From positions 1 to 64,000 of the forward strand of contig CAWKDV010000002.1 in the NCBI GenBank assembly GCA_963848495.1: a DNA stretch of 64,000 nt, given 5' to 3'. The position numbers and the translations under genes were made by a program. A model generated the notes under the pieces. It did not search any database, was not told the DNA's origin, and was given only the letters and a program-made list of their open reading frames with translations. Every line of letters begins with the position of its first letter. Position 1 is the stretch's first letter. The stretch is from JAICJR01 sp963848495 (GTDB taxonomy: Bacteria; Actinomycetota; Thermoleophilia; Solirubrobacterales; Thermoleophilaceae). Positions 33,274 to 43,034 of this stretch are shown here, piece after piece.

Positions 33274-34745
33274 GCGAGCGCCCCCTCCACGCCGTCGTAG
33301 AGCCGCCGGTAGCCGCCGTAGGCCTCGTCGTACAGCCCCGCCGTCTCCGCACGCGGCATCACCGGCTCGCCGGACAGGTGCACGATCCGCGCCGCGGCGT
33401 CGTGCAGGTCGCTGAAGAAGCCTGCTCCCACGCCTGCCAGCATGGCAGCCCCGGCGCACGTGGCGCAATCACCCAGAACGGGGCGCATGGGCAGGCCGGT
33501 GACGTCAGCCTTGATCTGCAGCCAGAGCGCGGACCGGGCACCGCCGCCCACGACCCGCACTTCGTCGCCGCCGATCTCGAGCGCGGCGAAGCGGTCCACG
33601 ATGTCGCGCAGCGCGAACGCGCAGCCCTCGAGCACCGAGCGCGAGAGGTGCGCGGCCGTGTGGTTCAGCGCGAGGCCCGCGAACGAGCCGCGCATGCGGT
33701 CGTTCCAGCGCGGCGCGGTGGCGCCGGACAGGGCCGGCAGGAACAGCGCGCCGTCGCTCCCGGGTGGGGCGAGCTCGGCCAGAGCGAACAGCTCCGCCTG
33801 CGAGATGCCGCGGGCGCCGGCCCACCAGAGCGTGCTTCCTCCCGACACGAAGCCGGGATTCTCCACCAGCAGGAGGTCGTCGGCGGCGTGCGCGTGCGTC
33901 TCGACCAGGCGCTGCTCGTCCAGCACCGCCTCGTACGAGGGCACGGCCACGGGCTCGGCGGTGCCGGTCACGTCCACCACGATGCCGGGCCGAAGCGCCC
34001 CGGCGCCGAGCGCCGCGCCGTGGTCGTCGCCCGTGCCGGTGACCACCTGGCAGCGGGTGGTCAGGCCGAGCGCCTCGGCGGCGGCGGGGCGCAGCGCACC
34101 GATCGGCTCGCGGGCCGAGCGGATCGGCGGCAGCCGCGCGGGGTCCAGCCCGGCTGCCGCCACGAGCTCGTCCGACCAGGCGCGGCTCTCGATGTCGTAG
34201 AGCAGCGTGGAGGAGGCGTTGGCATGGTCCTGCACCACCTCGCCCGTGAGCCAGCCGGTGAGGTGGCCCGCGACCGGGGCGAGCCAGCGCGTGCGCTCGT
34301 AGACCTCGGGCTCCTCGTCGTGCAGCCACATCGCCTTCGGCGCGGTGTGCGAGGCGTCGGGATTGAGGCCGGTGCGGGCCACCAGCTCGTCCCCGCCGGC
34401 CGCGTCCGCCAGCCGGTCCGACTGGCGGGTGGCGCGGCGATCGAGCCAGATGATCGCCGGCCGCAGCGGCCGCAGGTCCGCGCCGAGCGGCACGAGGCCG
34501 TCGACCTGGCAGGCCAGCGCGAGCATCGTGACCTCGCCGGGCCGAACGCCTGCCTTGGCCAGCGCCTCGCGTACGGCCGCCGCCATGGCCCGCTCCCAGT
34601 CGGCCGGGTCCTGCTCGGCCCAGCCGCTCGCGGGGTGGCTCATCTCGTAGGCCGCGCTGGCGTGGGCCAGCGCCGTTCCGCGGTCGTCGACCAGCAGCGC
34701 CTTGAGGCTCTGCGAGCCGACGTCCACGCCTATGACGCAGCCCAT
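33270..34745 (-). CDS. FGGY-family carbohydrate kinase (xylulokinase-like)
   Basis: A 491-residue FGGY kinase. The phosphate-1 loop is GVDVGSQSLKALLVDDRG; ALACQVDGLVPLG and PAIIWLDRRA follow; TGTGDDHGAALGAGA holds the catalytic Asp region; the FGGY C-terminal signature region includes VRVVGGGARSALWLQIKADV. Xylulokinase is the nearest well-known type, but substrate specificity (xylulose, gluconate, ribulose, erythritol) cannot be read with confidence. It is coupled to the permease by TGATG and to the GntR gene by TTGA. No isomerase or epimerase lies nearby. Confidence 0.87.
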   Translation of the reverse strand: MGCVIGVDVGSQSLKALLVDDRGTALAHASAAYEMSHPASGWAEQDPADWERAMAAAVREALAKAGVRPGEVTMLALACQVDGLVPLGADLRPLRPAIIWLDRRATRQSDRLADAAGGDELVARTGLNPDASHTAPKAMWLHDEEPEVYERTRWLAPVAGHLTGWLTGEVVQDHANASSTLLYDIESRAWSDELVAAAGLDPARLPPIRSAREPIGALRPAAAEALGLTTRCQVVTGTGDDHGAALGAGALRPGIVVDVTGTAEPVAVPSYEAVLDEQRLVETHAHAADDLLLVENPGFVSGGSTLWWAGARGISQAELFALAELAPPGSDGALFLPALSGATAPRWNDRMRGSFAGLALNHTAAHLSRSVLEGCAFALRDIVDRFAALEIGGDEVRVVGGGARSALWLQIKADVTGLPMRPVLGDCATCAGAAMLAGVGAGFFSDLHDAAARIVHLSGEPVMPRAETAGLYDEAYGGYRRLYDGVEGALA

Positions 34746-36178
34746 CAGCCCGCCGCCGCCGCGAGCGCGGCGCGGTGAGGCCGGGACACCGCGACCCAGG
34801 CCGCGGCGCCGCCGACCAGCAGCACCCAGCCAACGACGATCCAGGGCAGCCAGGTGTACGGGCTCACGGTCTGGTCGATCACCTGCCCCACGAGCAGCGC
34901 CGCCATCAGCACGGCGCCGCCGATCGGCAGCAGGCCGTGGCGGATCGGCCGGAAGCGGCCGGCGCGCCGGAAGTAGCACGCGGCCGCCACGTTGGTGAGC
35001 ACGTACACGGGCAGGATCCCCAGCGTGAGCAGGAAGCCGAGGTAGCCGTAGACGTTCGAGCCGCCGACCGGATCGCCGAGGCCGCCTGCGGCCGCGCCGA
35101 CCGCGAGGGCGGTCACGACCGCGAACGCCCCGGTGACGAACAGCGCCCGCGCCGGCGTGGCGCGCTTGCGGTCGATCGCGCCCAGCGAGCGCGGGAGCAC
35201 TCCCTCGCGCGCCATCGTGTGGAGGATGCGCGCGATGCCGTTCGACGAGTTGATCATCACGGCGAACATGCTCGACACCGAGGCGACGATCACCGGCCAC
35301 TTCATCCACGACGCGTAGGCGGCCGCCAGGTCGTTCCACGGGGTGGACGCGCCGTTCAGGCGTCGCGTCTGCGCCGCGCCGAGGCCGTTGACCTCCGCCC
35401 AGACGCAGAACACGTACAGGAGGCCCACGACCGCGACGCTCAGCAGCACCGCGCGCGGGACCATCCGGCGCGGGCGGCCGGCCTCGTCGCCGAGGGTGGT
35501 GGCTGCCTCGAAGCCCACGAAGCTGAGCGCGGCGAACACGAAGCCGGTGGTCAGGCCATTGAAGCCGTGTGAGGACGCCGTCGGGCTGAGCGGGTGGAGC
35601 GACAGGCCCTCGTGGCCGCCGTGCCCGACGATGAAGATCGCCAGCGCCACCACGACGCAGATCTCGAAGGCGAACAGCACGAGCGCCGCCCGCAGCGAGG
35701 AGCGGATGCCCTCGAAGCCCAGGAAGATCATCAGCCCGGCGGGGACGAGGCCGATCAGCCACCAGGGCACGTTCACGTGCAGGTCGGTCCGCAGCGTGGT
35801 CTGCAGGTACGAGCCGATCAGGCCGAGCTCGGCGGGCGGCAGGAGCGCGTAGGCGACGAACATCAGGCCCCCGGTGACGAAGCCGGCGTGCCGCCCGAGC
35901 CCGTGGGTGACGTAGGTGTAGAAGGCGCCGGCACTCGGGAGCTCGCGCGCCATCTCGACGATGCCGCTGGCCGCGATCAGGATCGCCACCAGGCAGGCGA
36001 GGTAGACGAACGGCGTGGCCGCTCCGGAGAACGGCGTCGAGAACTGCGGGTTGAAGAACGTCGAGACGGCGGGGCCCATGATGGCGGCGGACATGATCAC
36101 CGCGCCGGTGGGGCCGACGGCGCCGCGCCGCAAGCGCGCGCCAGGGTGAGGCGTCTCGCGTCTGATGACTTTTCGCAT
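34745..36178 (-). CDS. APC-superfamily permease
   Basis: A 477-residue transporter with about 12-13 membrane helices and the amino acid-polyamine-organocation pattern: RRGAVGPTGAVIMSAAIMGP at helix 1, SGIVEMARELPSAGAFYTYV at helices 2-3, SFVGFEAATTLGDEAGRPRR after helix 6, and MAREGVLPRSLGAIDRKRAT. The ATG at 36178 is chosen over a GTG at 36223 because the family N-terminus starts close to this Met. It heads an operon with an FGGY kinase and a GntR regulator, which is unusual because APC proteins mostly carry amino acids; the cargo could be a polyol or sugar acid, or the pairing may be incidental. Confidence 0.85.
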   Translation of the reverse strand: MRKVIRRETPHPGARLRRGAVGPTGAVIMSAAIMGPAVSTFFNPQFSTPFSGAATPFVYLACLVAILIAASGIVEMARELPSAGAFYTYVTHGLGRHAGFVTGGLMFVAYALLPPAELGLIGSYLQTTLRTDLHVNVPWWLIGLVPAGLMIFLGFEGIRSSLRAALVLFAFEICVVVALAIFIVGHGGHEGLSLHPLSPTASSHGFNGLTTGFVFAALSFVGFEAATTLGDEAGRPRRMVPRAVLLSVAVVGLLYVFCVWAEVNGLGAAQTRRLNGASTPWNDLAAAYASWMKWPVIVASVSSMFAVMINSSNGIARILHTMAREGVLPRSLGAIDRKRATPARALFVTGAFAVVTALAVGAAAGGLGDPVGGSNVYGYLGFLLTLGILPVYVLTNVAAACYFRRAGRFRPIRHGLLPIGGAVLMAALLVGQVIDQTVSPYTWLPWIVVGWVLLVGGAAAWVAVSRPHRAALAAAAG

Positions 36179-36336
36179 AAGCCACTCGGACGCACGACTG
36201 CTGCATTTCCTTCCAGCGGTCACCGGAAAAAAACAGATGGGCGTCGGGAAGAAACGCGGGGGTCGACGCGTTTTGGGGAGGACATCATCGGATGTCTGAT
36301 GACTTCTGGCCCAAGAGGAACACGGAGACCCCCCAC

Positions 36337-39300
36337 ATGCCCGGCTCGCCCAAGCTCCTCGGCAGGGCGTTCCGCCCGTTCGCCGGCGGCGCGCTTCTGA
36401 TAATCGTCGTCGTCGCCGCGCCGATCGCGTTCCCGGCGCGCGCGGCGGCGGCGCCGCTCCCGGCTGACACCACCGCCGTCATCTCCGGCACGCCGGACCT
36501 CCTCGCGGAGCTGGCAACGCCGGTCTCGGACTCCTTCGCGGGATCGCAGTCCGTGAGCTCCAACGGTAGCCGCGTGGCGTTCGCGTCCGAGTCGGACGGC
36601 CTGGTGCCTGGCGCCGACCCCGACGTGCGCAACGTCTACGTGAAGGACCTGACGACCGCCGCGGTGACGCTCGTGAGCCGCGGCGACGGCCCGAACGGCG
36701 AGCCCTCGCACACGAACTGCGATCAGGCCGCGATCAGCGATGACGGCAACCGCGTCGCCTTCACCTGCGACGGCCCGCTCGTCGGCGAGGACGACAACAA
36801 CCGCAGTGACGTCTACCTGCGCGACCTCAAGGCGGCCACGACGATCCTGGTCAGCCGCGAGCCGGTCGTGGGCACGCGGGGCGATGGCGACTCGAACCTG
36901 CCGTCCATCGACGGCGACGGCACGCACATCGCCTTCACCACCGACTCGACGAACTTCGGCGACGGCGCGATGCCCGGGAGCCGCGAGGCACGGATCTACG
37001 TGCGCACGCTGGGCGGCCAGAACAACACTCCGCTGACCCTGGTGAGCCGTGCCGACGGCGCCAACGGCGCCGACGCCTCGGGCAGCTCGCAGTCCCCCTC
37101 CATCTCGGCGGACGCCGGCCGGGTGGCCTTCGAGACCAGCGCGCCGCTCGTGGGCGCGACCGACAACAACGGCGCGGACGACATCTATGTGCGCGACCTG
37201 ACGAAGAAGATGACGCTGCTCGAGAGTCGCGCCGAGGGCGCCGCGGGAGCGGTTGGCGACCACCAGTCGCTTGGGCCGGTGATCAGCCGCGACGGCGGCG
37301 CCGTCGCGTTCAGCTCCCAGGCCACGAACCTGGACCCGACTCACGACGGCCAGCCCGACTTCGATGTCTACCGGCGCTTCGTCGCCACCTTCAACACACA
37401 GCTCGTCAGCCAGACGGGCGCGGGCGTGAAGGGCAACCGGGAGTCGTTCGCCACCGGCATCGATGCCGACGGCAACCGGGTGGCCTTCATCACGCAGTCG
37501 AGCAACCTCGATTCCGCCGACTCGAATTCCTTCGGCGACGACATCTACGTGAGCACCCCTCAGGGCATCCTCCTGGCGAGCCGCGCCCCAGGTGGCGCGC
37601 CGCTGGGGATCGCCGCGTCGGGCGCGCTCGACGGCCTCGGCCAGAGCGTGGCGATGACGCTCGACGGCGCCGCCACTCCCGATGCCGAGCCGCAGGTCGA
37701 GACGGTCGGCGTGCGCAGGCTCGACACGGACGCGACCATCACGGCCTCGCGGCCGGCGGGCGGCGATCCGTTCGTCAACCAGGGCGGCGGCTCCGGCGCC
37801 GCCTCGGTGAACGCCGACGGGCGCTACGTGGCGTTCATCTCCACGGCGCACGGACTCGGGCTCCCGGCCGGCGTGGGCAGCGCGATCTTCGTGCGGGACA
37901 CGGTGACTGGAGCGGTCGTCCTCGTGAGCAGGGAAGACGGCGTGAACGGAGCGGCCATGGGCCCGAACCCGATCTCCCCGCGCATCAGCGCGGATGGCCG
38001 GCGCGTCGTGTTCGAGCTGAACGACGGCACCGACTTCGGCATCGACACGCTATGGCTGCGCGACATCCCCTCGGGCCGAACGTTCCGGGTCGACCGCGCC
38101 GATGGTCCGAACGGTGCGCCCTCGAACGGCGGTGGCTTCGACCCGACGATCAGCGACGACGGCAGCCGGGTCGAGTTCCTCACGGGCGCGACGAACCTGG
38201 GCGACGGCGACACCGATAACCAGACCGACGCCCACGTGCGCGATCTCGCCAGCGGACGGACGCTGCTCGCAAGCCGTGCCGACGGTCCCACGGGCGCGAA
38301 GGCGAACGCGGAGACCGCGAACGCCCAGATCAGCGGCAACGGCGGGCGCGTCGTCTTCCAGACGATGGCCACGAACCTGAACGACGGCGACACGTCGCCC
38401 AACTCGGACATCCACGTGCGCGACCTCGACAGCGGCGACACGCTGTTCGTCAGCAACGGATCGAGGCGCGACGGCAACTCTGTGCAACCGTCGATCAGCT
38501 CGGACGGCATGCACGTGAGCTTCCTCTCCGACGGCAGCTTCGGCTTCGACCCGCCGGGGCAGAAGCTGTACCTGCGCGACCTCTCGAAGGCGGGCGCCCT
38601 CATCGTCGCCGGGCGCGCCGACGGGCCGAACGGAGCGCCGGTCATTACCCGCGGCTTCCTCGGCCAGCAGATCAGCGGCGACGGCAACGCGGTGGCGTTC
38701 GGCGCCGACGCCGATGGCGTCTTCGCTCCCGGAGCGCCTGCCGACGGCTCCGAGCAGGTCTACATGCGCAACGTCAGAGCGGGCGTGACCGCCCTGGTTT
38801 CGCGTCGCACCGGGCCGGCCGGAGTGCCGCTCGCCGACAACATCGGCGCGGACCTCGGAGGGCTGACCGCAAACGGCGCCTGCGTAACCTTCGACGCCGA
38901 GGGCCGGCTCCTTGCGCCGCCGGCGAGCGCCGACTTCTCGCAGGTCTATCTGCGCGCGCTCGTGGCCGATTGCGGCGGCCGGGCGGTTGGCGCCAGCGTC
39001 CTGTCGCCCGGCGCAGTGGACCGGGTTCCGCCCACCCTGTCCCACGCGAAGCTGTCGCGCAAGCGCTTCCGCATCGGCCGCAAGCCCACCGCGCTCCGCG
39101 CGCGCGTGGGCAGCGGCACGGTGCTCAGCCTCCGCGTCTCCGAGACCGCGAGCCTGACCGTCACGGTCGACGGTCAGCGCGTGGTCCGGAGCAGGGGGAG
39201 GAGCCGGCGAGTCTTCAGGCGCGAAGGCTCGCTGGTGCGCGCGCTGAAGACCGGCTCGGCGCGCATCCCGTTCAGCGGTCGCCTCGGACACCGCCGCCTC

Positions 39301-39393
39301 GCCGTTGGGCGTCACCGGCTCACGCTGGTGGCCCGCGACGCGGCGGGCAACCTCTCGAGGCGGGTCACACTGAGCTTCACGGTGCTCCGATGA
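36337..39393 (+). CDS. Secreted WD40/TolB-like propeller protein, paralogue 1
   Basis: About 1018 residues. A signal helix (GGALLIIVVVAAPIAFPARA) is followed by the segment TTAVISGTPDLLAELATPVS and some 16-20 repeated beta units of the type D-G-x-RVAF-x-S...D...D-Y-RDL...LVSR-DG-NG, which suggest two or more beta-propellers. A C-terminal Ig-like module starts near KLSRKRFRIGRKPTALRARV and ends with ARDAAGNLSRRVTLSFTVL. The ATG at 36337 is chosen over 36292 because the 35 bases before it match those before the start of the paralogue at 40017. Probable role: extracellular or periplasmic binding protein. Its stop overlaps the cyclase start as ATGA. Confidence 0.85.
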   Translation: MPGSPKLLGRAFRPFAGGALLIIVVVAAPIAFPARAAAAPLPADTTAVISGTPDLLAELATPVSDSFAGSQSVSSNGSRVAFASESDGLVPGADPDVRNVYVKDLTTAAVTLVSRGDGPNGEPSHTNCDQAAISDDGNRVAFTCDGPLVGEDDNNRSDVYLRDLKAATTILVSREPVVGTRGDGDSNLPSIDGDGTHIAFTTDSTNFGDGAMPGSREARIYVRTLGGQNNTPLTLVSRADGANGADASGSSQSPSISADAGRVAFETSAPLVGATDNNGADDIYVRDLTKKMTLLESRAEGAAGAVGDHQSLGPVISRDGGAVAFSSQATNLDPTHDGQPDFDVYRRFVATFNTQLVSQTGAGVKGNRESFATGIDADGNRVAFITQSSNLDSADSNSFGDDIYVSTPQGILLASRAPGGAPLGIAASGALDGLGQSVAMTLDGAATPDAEPQVETVGVRRLDTDATITASRPAGGDPFVNQGGGSGAASVNADGRYVAFISTAHGLGLPAGVGSAIFVRDTVTGAVVLVSREDGVNGAAMGPNPISPRISADGRRVVFELNDGTDFGIDTLWLRDIPSGRTFRVDRADGPNGAPSNGGGFDPTISDDGSRVEFLTGATNLGDGDTDNQTDAHVRDLASGRTLLASRADGPTGAKANAETANAQISGNGGRVVFQTMATNLNDGDTSPNSDIHVRDLDSGDTLFVSNGSRRDGNSVQPSISSDGMHVSFLSDGSFGFDPPGQKLYLRDLSKAGALIVAGRADGPNGAPVITRGFLGQQISGDGNAVAFGADADGVFAPGAPADGSEQVYMRNVRAGVTALVSRRTGPAGVPLADNIGADLGGLTANGACVTFDAEGRLLAPPASADFSQVYLRALVADCGGRAVGASVLSPGAVDRVPPTLSHAKLSRKRFRIGRKPTALRARVGSGTVLSLRVSETASLTVTVDGQRVVRSRGRSRRVFRREGSLVRALKTGSARIPFSGRLGHRRLAVGRHRLTLVARDAAGNLSRRVTLSFTVLR

Positions 39394-39989
39394 CGACGGT
39401 GATTGCCGCGATCATCGGTTCCATCGCCGCCGTGTGCCTGGTGTGGGCCGGCGGCGCCGTCCCCCCACGGCGCCGCCACCGCTGGGCGAGCCCTCTCAGC
39501 GCGCCGACCTTCCTGTTCGCCGACCTCGTGGGCTACACGATGCTCACGGAGGTCCAGGGCGACGAGCACGCCGCACGGGTGGCGCGCGAGTTCCAGCGCT
39601 CGATGTCCGCGCTCAGCCGCGGTCACGGCGCCCGCCACGTCAAGTCGATGGGAGACGGCGTGATGATCTGGGCGCCGGACCCCGACACCGCGGTGGCCCT
39701 CGCCGAGCAGGTGCTGAACGAGGTCGGCACGCGCGGCGACCTGCTACCCGTGCGCGTGGGCGTGCACACGGGTCCCGCTGTCGAGCTCGACGGCGACTGG
39801 TACGGCAGCGCCGTGAACATCGCCTCCCGGCTCAGCGATGCCGCTCGTCCCAACGAGGCGCTGGTGAGTGCGGCCACGAGCGCAGCGGTGAGCTGCGAGC
39901 TGCGCCGTCTCGGCTTACGGCGCGAGCTCGTCCTCCAGGGCGTGTCGCGCCCCGTGCGGGCGTCCGCGCTCGCACGCGCCGATTTCTGA
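39390..39989 (+). CDS. Membrane-anchored class III adenylate/guanylate cyclase
   Basis: A 199-residue protein with one N-terminal membrane helix (residues 3-24) and a class III cyclase homology domain. Both metal-binding aspartates are present (D45 in FLFADLVGYT; D89 in KSMGDGVMIW), as is the substrate-specifying Lys (K85). The transition-state Asn/Arg pair appears in GSAVNIASRLSDAA, so it should be catalytically competent as a homodimer. There is no HAMP domain; the helix follows directly. It is translationally coupled to the upstream propeller gene (ATGA), so the two may act together, the propeller outside and the cyclase inside. Confidence 0.87.
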   Translation: MTTVIAAIIGSIAAVCLVWAGGAVPPRRRHRWASPLSAPTFLFADLVGYTMLTEVQGDEHAARVAREFQRSMSALSRGHGARHVKSMGDGVMIWAPDPDTAVALAEQVLNEVGTRGDLLPVRVGVHTGPAVELDGDWYGSAVNIASRLSDAARPNEALVSAATSAAVSCELRRLGLRRELVLQGVSRPVRASALARADF

Positions 39990-40016
39990 ACCAAGAGAAA
40001 CGGAGAACCCCCACAG

Positions 40017-43000
40017 ATGTTCAGCTCCCGCAAGCTCCTCCTCGCTGCACTGGCGGCAGCCGCCGCCGCACTCCCCGCCACGGCCTCGGCAGCGCCGCTG
40101 GCCGCGAACACCACCGCGGTCATCTCGGGCACGCCGGACCTGCTCGGCCTGCTCGCCACCCCTGTGGCCGACTCGAGCGCCGGCCCGCAGGCGGTGAGCG
40201 CCGACGGCAACCTCGTGGCGTTCCAGTCGAAGTCGGACGGGCTCGTGCCCGGCGTCGACCCAGACGTGCGGAACGTGTTCGTCAAGAACATGGCCACGGG
40301 CGACGTGACCCTGGTGAGCCGCGGCGACGGGCCGAACGGCGAGCCGTCGCACTCGAACTGCGGCCAGGCGGCGATCAGCGGCGACGGCAAGCGGGTCGCC
40401 TTCGCCTGCGAGGGCCCACTGACGAGCGACGACACCAACATCTACACGGACGTCTACGTGCGCGACCTGGGGACCGGCGAGACGATGCTGGTCAGCCGCG
40501 CCGGAGGCCTCGGTGCGGTGGGCGCCGGCAACTCGGGCGGCCCGTCGATCGACGCCACCGGCACCCACGTCGCCTTCACGACCACCGCCTCGAACTTCGG
40601 CGACGGCGCGCCGCCCAACCTCGGGCGGCAGTGGATCTACGTGCGGGAGATCGCGGGCGGCGATTCGCTGAAGCTCGTCAGCCGGGCGGACGGCGCGATG
40701 GGCGCGGCGGCCGGCGACGGCTCGACGTCGCCCTCGATCTCAGGCGACGGCAAGAGAGTCGCCTTCGACACGAGCGCCGCCCTCGATCCGGCCGACAACA
40801 ACGGCGACCAGGACGTGTACGTGCGCGACGTGGGCGCGAGCACGACCAAGCTGGTGAGCCGCGGGGACGGCGTGAACGGCACGATCGGCGACGGCGACTC
40901 GTTCGACCCGCTGATCAGCGGCAACGGCCAGTTCGTCGCCTTCAGCTCGCGCGCCACCCAGTTCGATCACGACCACGACCCCTCGGACGACGTGGACGTC
41001 TACCGCCGCGCGCTCGCCACCTCGGCCACGCAGCTCGTCAGCGTCACGATCGACGGCACCAAGGGCAACGCCCCCTCGTCCCTGAGCGGCATCTCGTCCG
41101 ACGGGTCGAGCGTCGCATTCGTGACGCGCTCGACCACTCTCGACCCCGCCGACCAGAACACCGGGATGGACGCGTACGTCAATGCGTCTGGCGGGATCGT
41201 GCTCGCCAGCCGGCTCGACGGCCCGGATGGCGCGGCGCTGAACGATGTGGAAGGCGCCGCGCTGAGCGCGAACGGCAAGGCGCTGGCGATGACGCTCGCC
41301 GGCAGCGTGACGCCGATCGTGGAGCCGCGCGTGGACACGGTCGCGTTGCGCCGGCTGGACAGCGCGAGCACCGCGGCGGTGTCGCGTCCCGCCGGCGGCG
41401 CACCCTTCCTCAACCAGGGCGGCGTCTCGTTCACCTCGTCGGTGAGCGCCGACGGCCGCTACGTCGCGTTCGCGTCGGCCAACCACGGTCTCGGCGTGCC
41501 CGACGACGTGGGCACGGCGATCTTCGTGCGCGACACGCTGACCGGCGCCGCGACGCTCGTCTCCCGGCAGGACGGCCGCGATGGCGCCCCGATCCCGGGC
41601 TCGGCCATCGACCCGCAGATCAGCGCCGACGGCCGTCGCGTGGCCTTCGAGGTCGGCGACGGGTTGGGCGACGAGGGCGGCCAGATCTACCTGCGCGACA
41701 TCCCGGCCGGGCGGACCTACCGCATCGATCGAGCAGACGGGCCGAACGGCGCGCCGGCGAACGGCGGCAGCTTCGAGCCGTCGATCAGCGACGACGGCAG
41801 GCGCGTGGCCTTCCTCACCGTGGCGACGAACCTCGGCGACGGTGACACCGACGGCCAGGTGGACGCGCACGTGCGCGACATCGACACCGGCCAGACGCTG
41901 CTGGTCAGCCGTGCCGACGGCGCGTCCGGCGCAAAGGCGGGCGCCGGCTCGAGCAACCCGGAGATCAGCGGCAGCGGCCTGCGGGTGGCGTTCGCCAGCG
42001 CGGCCACCAACCTGAACGACGGCGACTCGGATCCGAGCCTGGACGTGCACGTGCGCGACCTGCAGAGCGGCCATACGCTGCTGGCGAGCGTGCTGCCCAG
42101 CAGGCCGAAGGGCGATGGCAACTCCTTCAACCCCTCGATCAGCCGCGACGGCAATCGCGTCAGCTTCCTCTCCGACGCCGACTTCGGCTTCGCGCCGCCC
42201 GGGCGCAAGCTGTACGTGCGCGACCTGATCAAGGGCACCGTGACGCTTGCGGGCCGTGCAGACGGCCCGGGCGGCGCGCCGCTGGCGGACGCGGTCACCA
42301 ACACGCCCGTGCTCAGCGCCGACGGCAACGTCGTGGCGTTCGTGGCACAGCCCGGGTTCAGCATCGCCCCCGGCGCGCCCGCCGACGGCTCGGATCAGGC
42401 GTACGAGCGGAACCTGACGACGGGTGCAACGCGGCTCGTGTCGCGCGCGACCGGCGCGAACGGGGCTGCGGTGCCGGGGCCCGGCACCGTCGAGCTCGAC
42501 GGCCTCACCGCGGACGGCGCCTGCGTGACGTTCAGTACCGACGGCCGGCTGCTGCCCGTGCCCGCGAGCACGGACTTCCCCCAGGTCTACATGCGCGTCC
42601 TTACCGCCGACTGCGGCGGCCGGGCGAAGGGGCCGAGCGTGCTGTCCCCCGCGAGCGCCGACACCGTGGCGCCAACGCTGTCGCACGTGCGCCTGTCGCG
42701 CAAGCGCTTCCGCGTGGGCGCGAAGCCCACCGCGCTGCGCGCGCGCATCGGGCGTGGGACCGCGCTGAGCCTGCGCGTGTCCGAGGCCGCCCGGCTCACC
42801 GTCACGGTCGAGCGCCGGCGCGTCGTGCATCACAGGCGGGTCTTCAGGCGGGCGGGCACGCTCGTGCGCTGGCTGAAGGCAGGGTCCGCGCGGATCGCCT
42901 TCAGCGGCCGCCTGGGACACAGGCGCCTGGCCGCCGGCAGCTACCGGCTCACGCTGGTGGCGCGCGACGCGGCCGGCAACGTCTCGCGGCGCTCGACGCT

Positions 43001-43022
43001 GGCCTTCACGGTCGTGCGCTGA
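40017..43022 (+). CDS. Secreted WD40/TolB-like propeller protein, paralogue 2
   Basis: A 1001-residue close paralogue of the protein at 36337-39393. It opens with a clear signal peptide (KLLLAALAAAAAALPATASA), then TTAVISGTPDLLGLLATPVA and the same series of beta repeats (VSRADG, RVAFDTSAALDPADNNGDQD), ending in the same Ig-like tail (RLSRKRFRVGAKPTALRARI, RDAAGNVSRRSTLAFTVVR). Ribosome site GGAGA lies before the ATG. The upstream 35 bases match paralogue 1, so the duplicated unit included the leader. The gene follows the cyclase by 27 bases and may be in the same operon. Confidence 0.87.
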   Translation: MFSSRKLLLAALAAAAAALPATASAAPLAANTTAVISGTPDLLGLLATPVADSSAGPQAVSADGNLVAFQSKSDGLVPGVDPDVRNVFVKNMATGDVTLVSRGDGPNGEPSHSNCGQAAISGDGKRVAFACEGPLTSDDTNIYTDVYVRDLGTGETMLVSRAGGLGAVGAGNSGGPSIDATGTHVAFTTTASNFGDGAPPNLGRQWIYVREIAGGDSLKLVSRADGAMGAAAGDGSTSPSISGDGKRVAFDTSAALDPADNNGDQDVYVRDVGASTTKLVSRGDGVNGTIGDGDSFDPLISGNGQFVAFSSRATQFDHDHDPSDDVDVYRRALATSATQLVSVTIDGTKGNAPSSLSGISSDGSSVAFVTRSTTLDPADQNTGMDAYVNASGGIVLASRLDGPDGAALNDVEGAALSANGKALAMTLAGSVTPIVEPRVDTVALRRLDSASTAAVSRPAGGAPFLNQGGVSFTSSVSADGRYVAFASANHGLGVPDDVGTAIFVRDTLTGAATLVSRQDGRDGAPIPGSAIDPQISADGRRVAFEVGDGLGDEGGQIYLRDIPAGRTYRIDRADGPNGAPANGGSFEPSISDDGRRVAFLTVATNLGDGDTDGQVDAHVRDIDTGQTLLVSRADGASGAKAGAGSSNPEISGSGLRVAFASAATNLNDGDSDPSLDVHVRDLQSGHTLLASVLPSRPKGDGNSFNPSISRDGNRVSFLSDADFGFAPPGRKLYVRDLIKGTVTLAGRADGPGGAPLADAVTNTPVLSADGNVVAFVAQPGFSIAPGAPADGSDQAYERNLTTGATRLVSRATGANGAAVPGPGTVELDGLTADGACVTFSTDGRLLPVPASTDFPQVYMRVLTADCGGRAKGPSVLSPASADTVAPTLSHVRLSRKRFRVGAKPTALRARIGRGTALSLRVSEAARLTVTVERRRVVHHRRVFRRAGTLVRWLKAGSARIAFSGRLGHRRLAAGSYRLTLVARDAAGNVSRRSTLAFTVVR

Positions 43023-43034
43023 GGCGCTAGGGCG

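Noticed and set aside
36292..43022. CRISPR-like or satellite array in the propeller genes
   Set aside because: Repeats are protein-level beta units of variable sequence inside long genes, with no constant repeat and spacer pattern. No CRISPR array or cas gene was seen anywhere.
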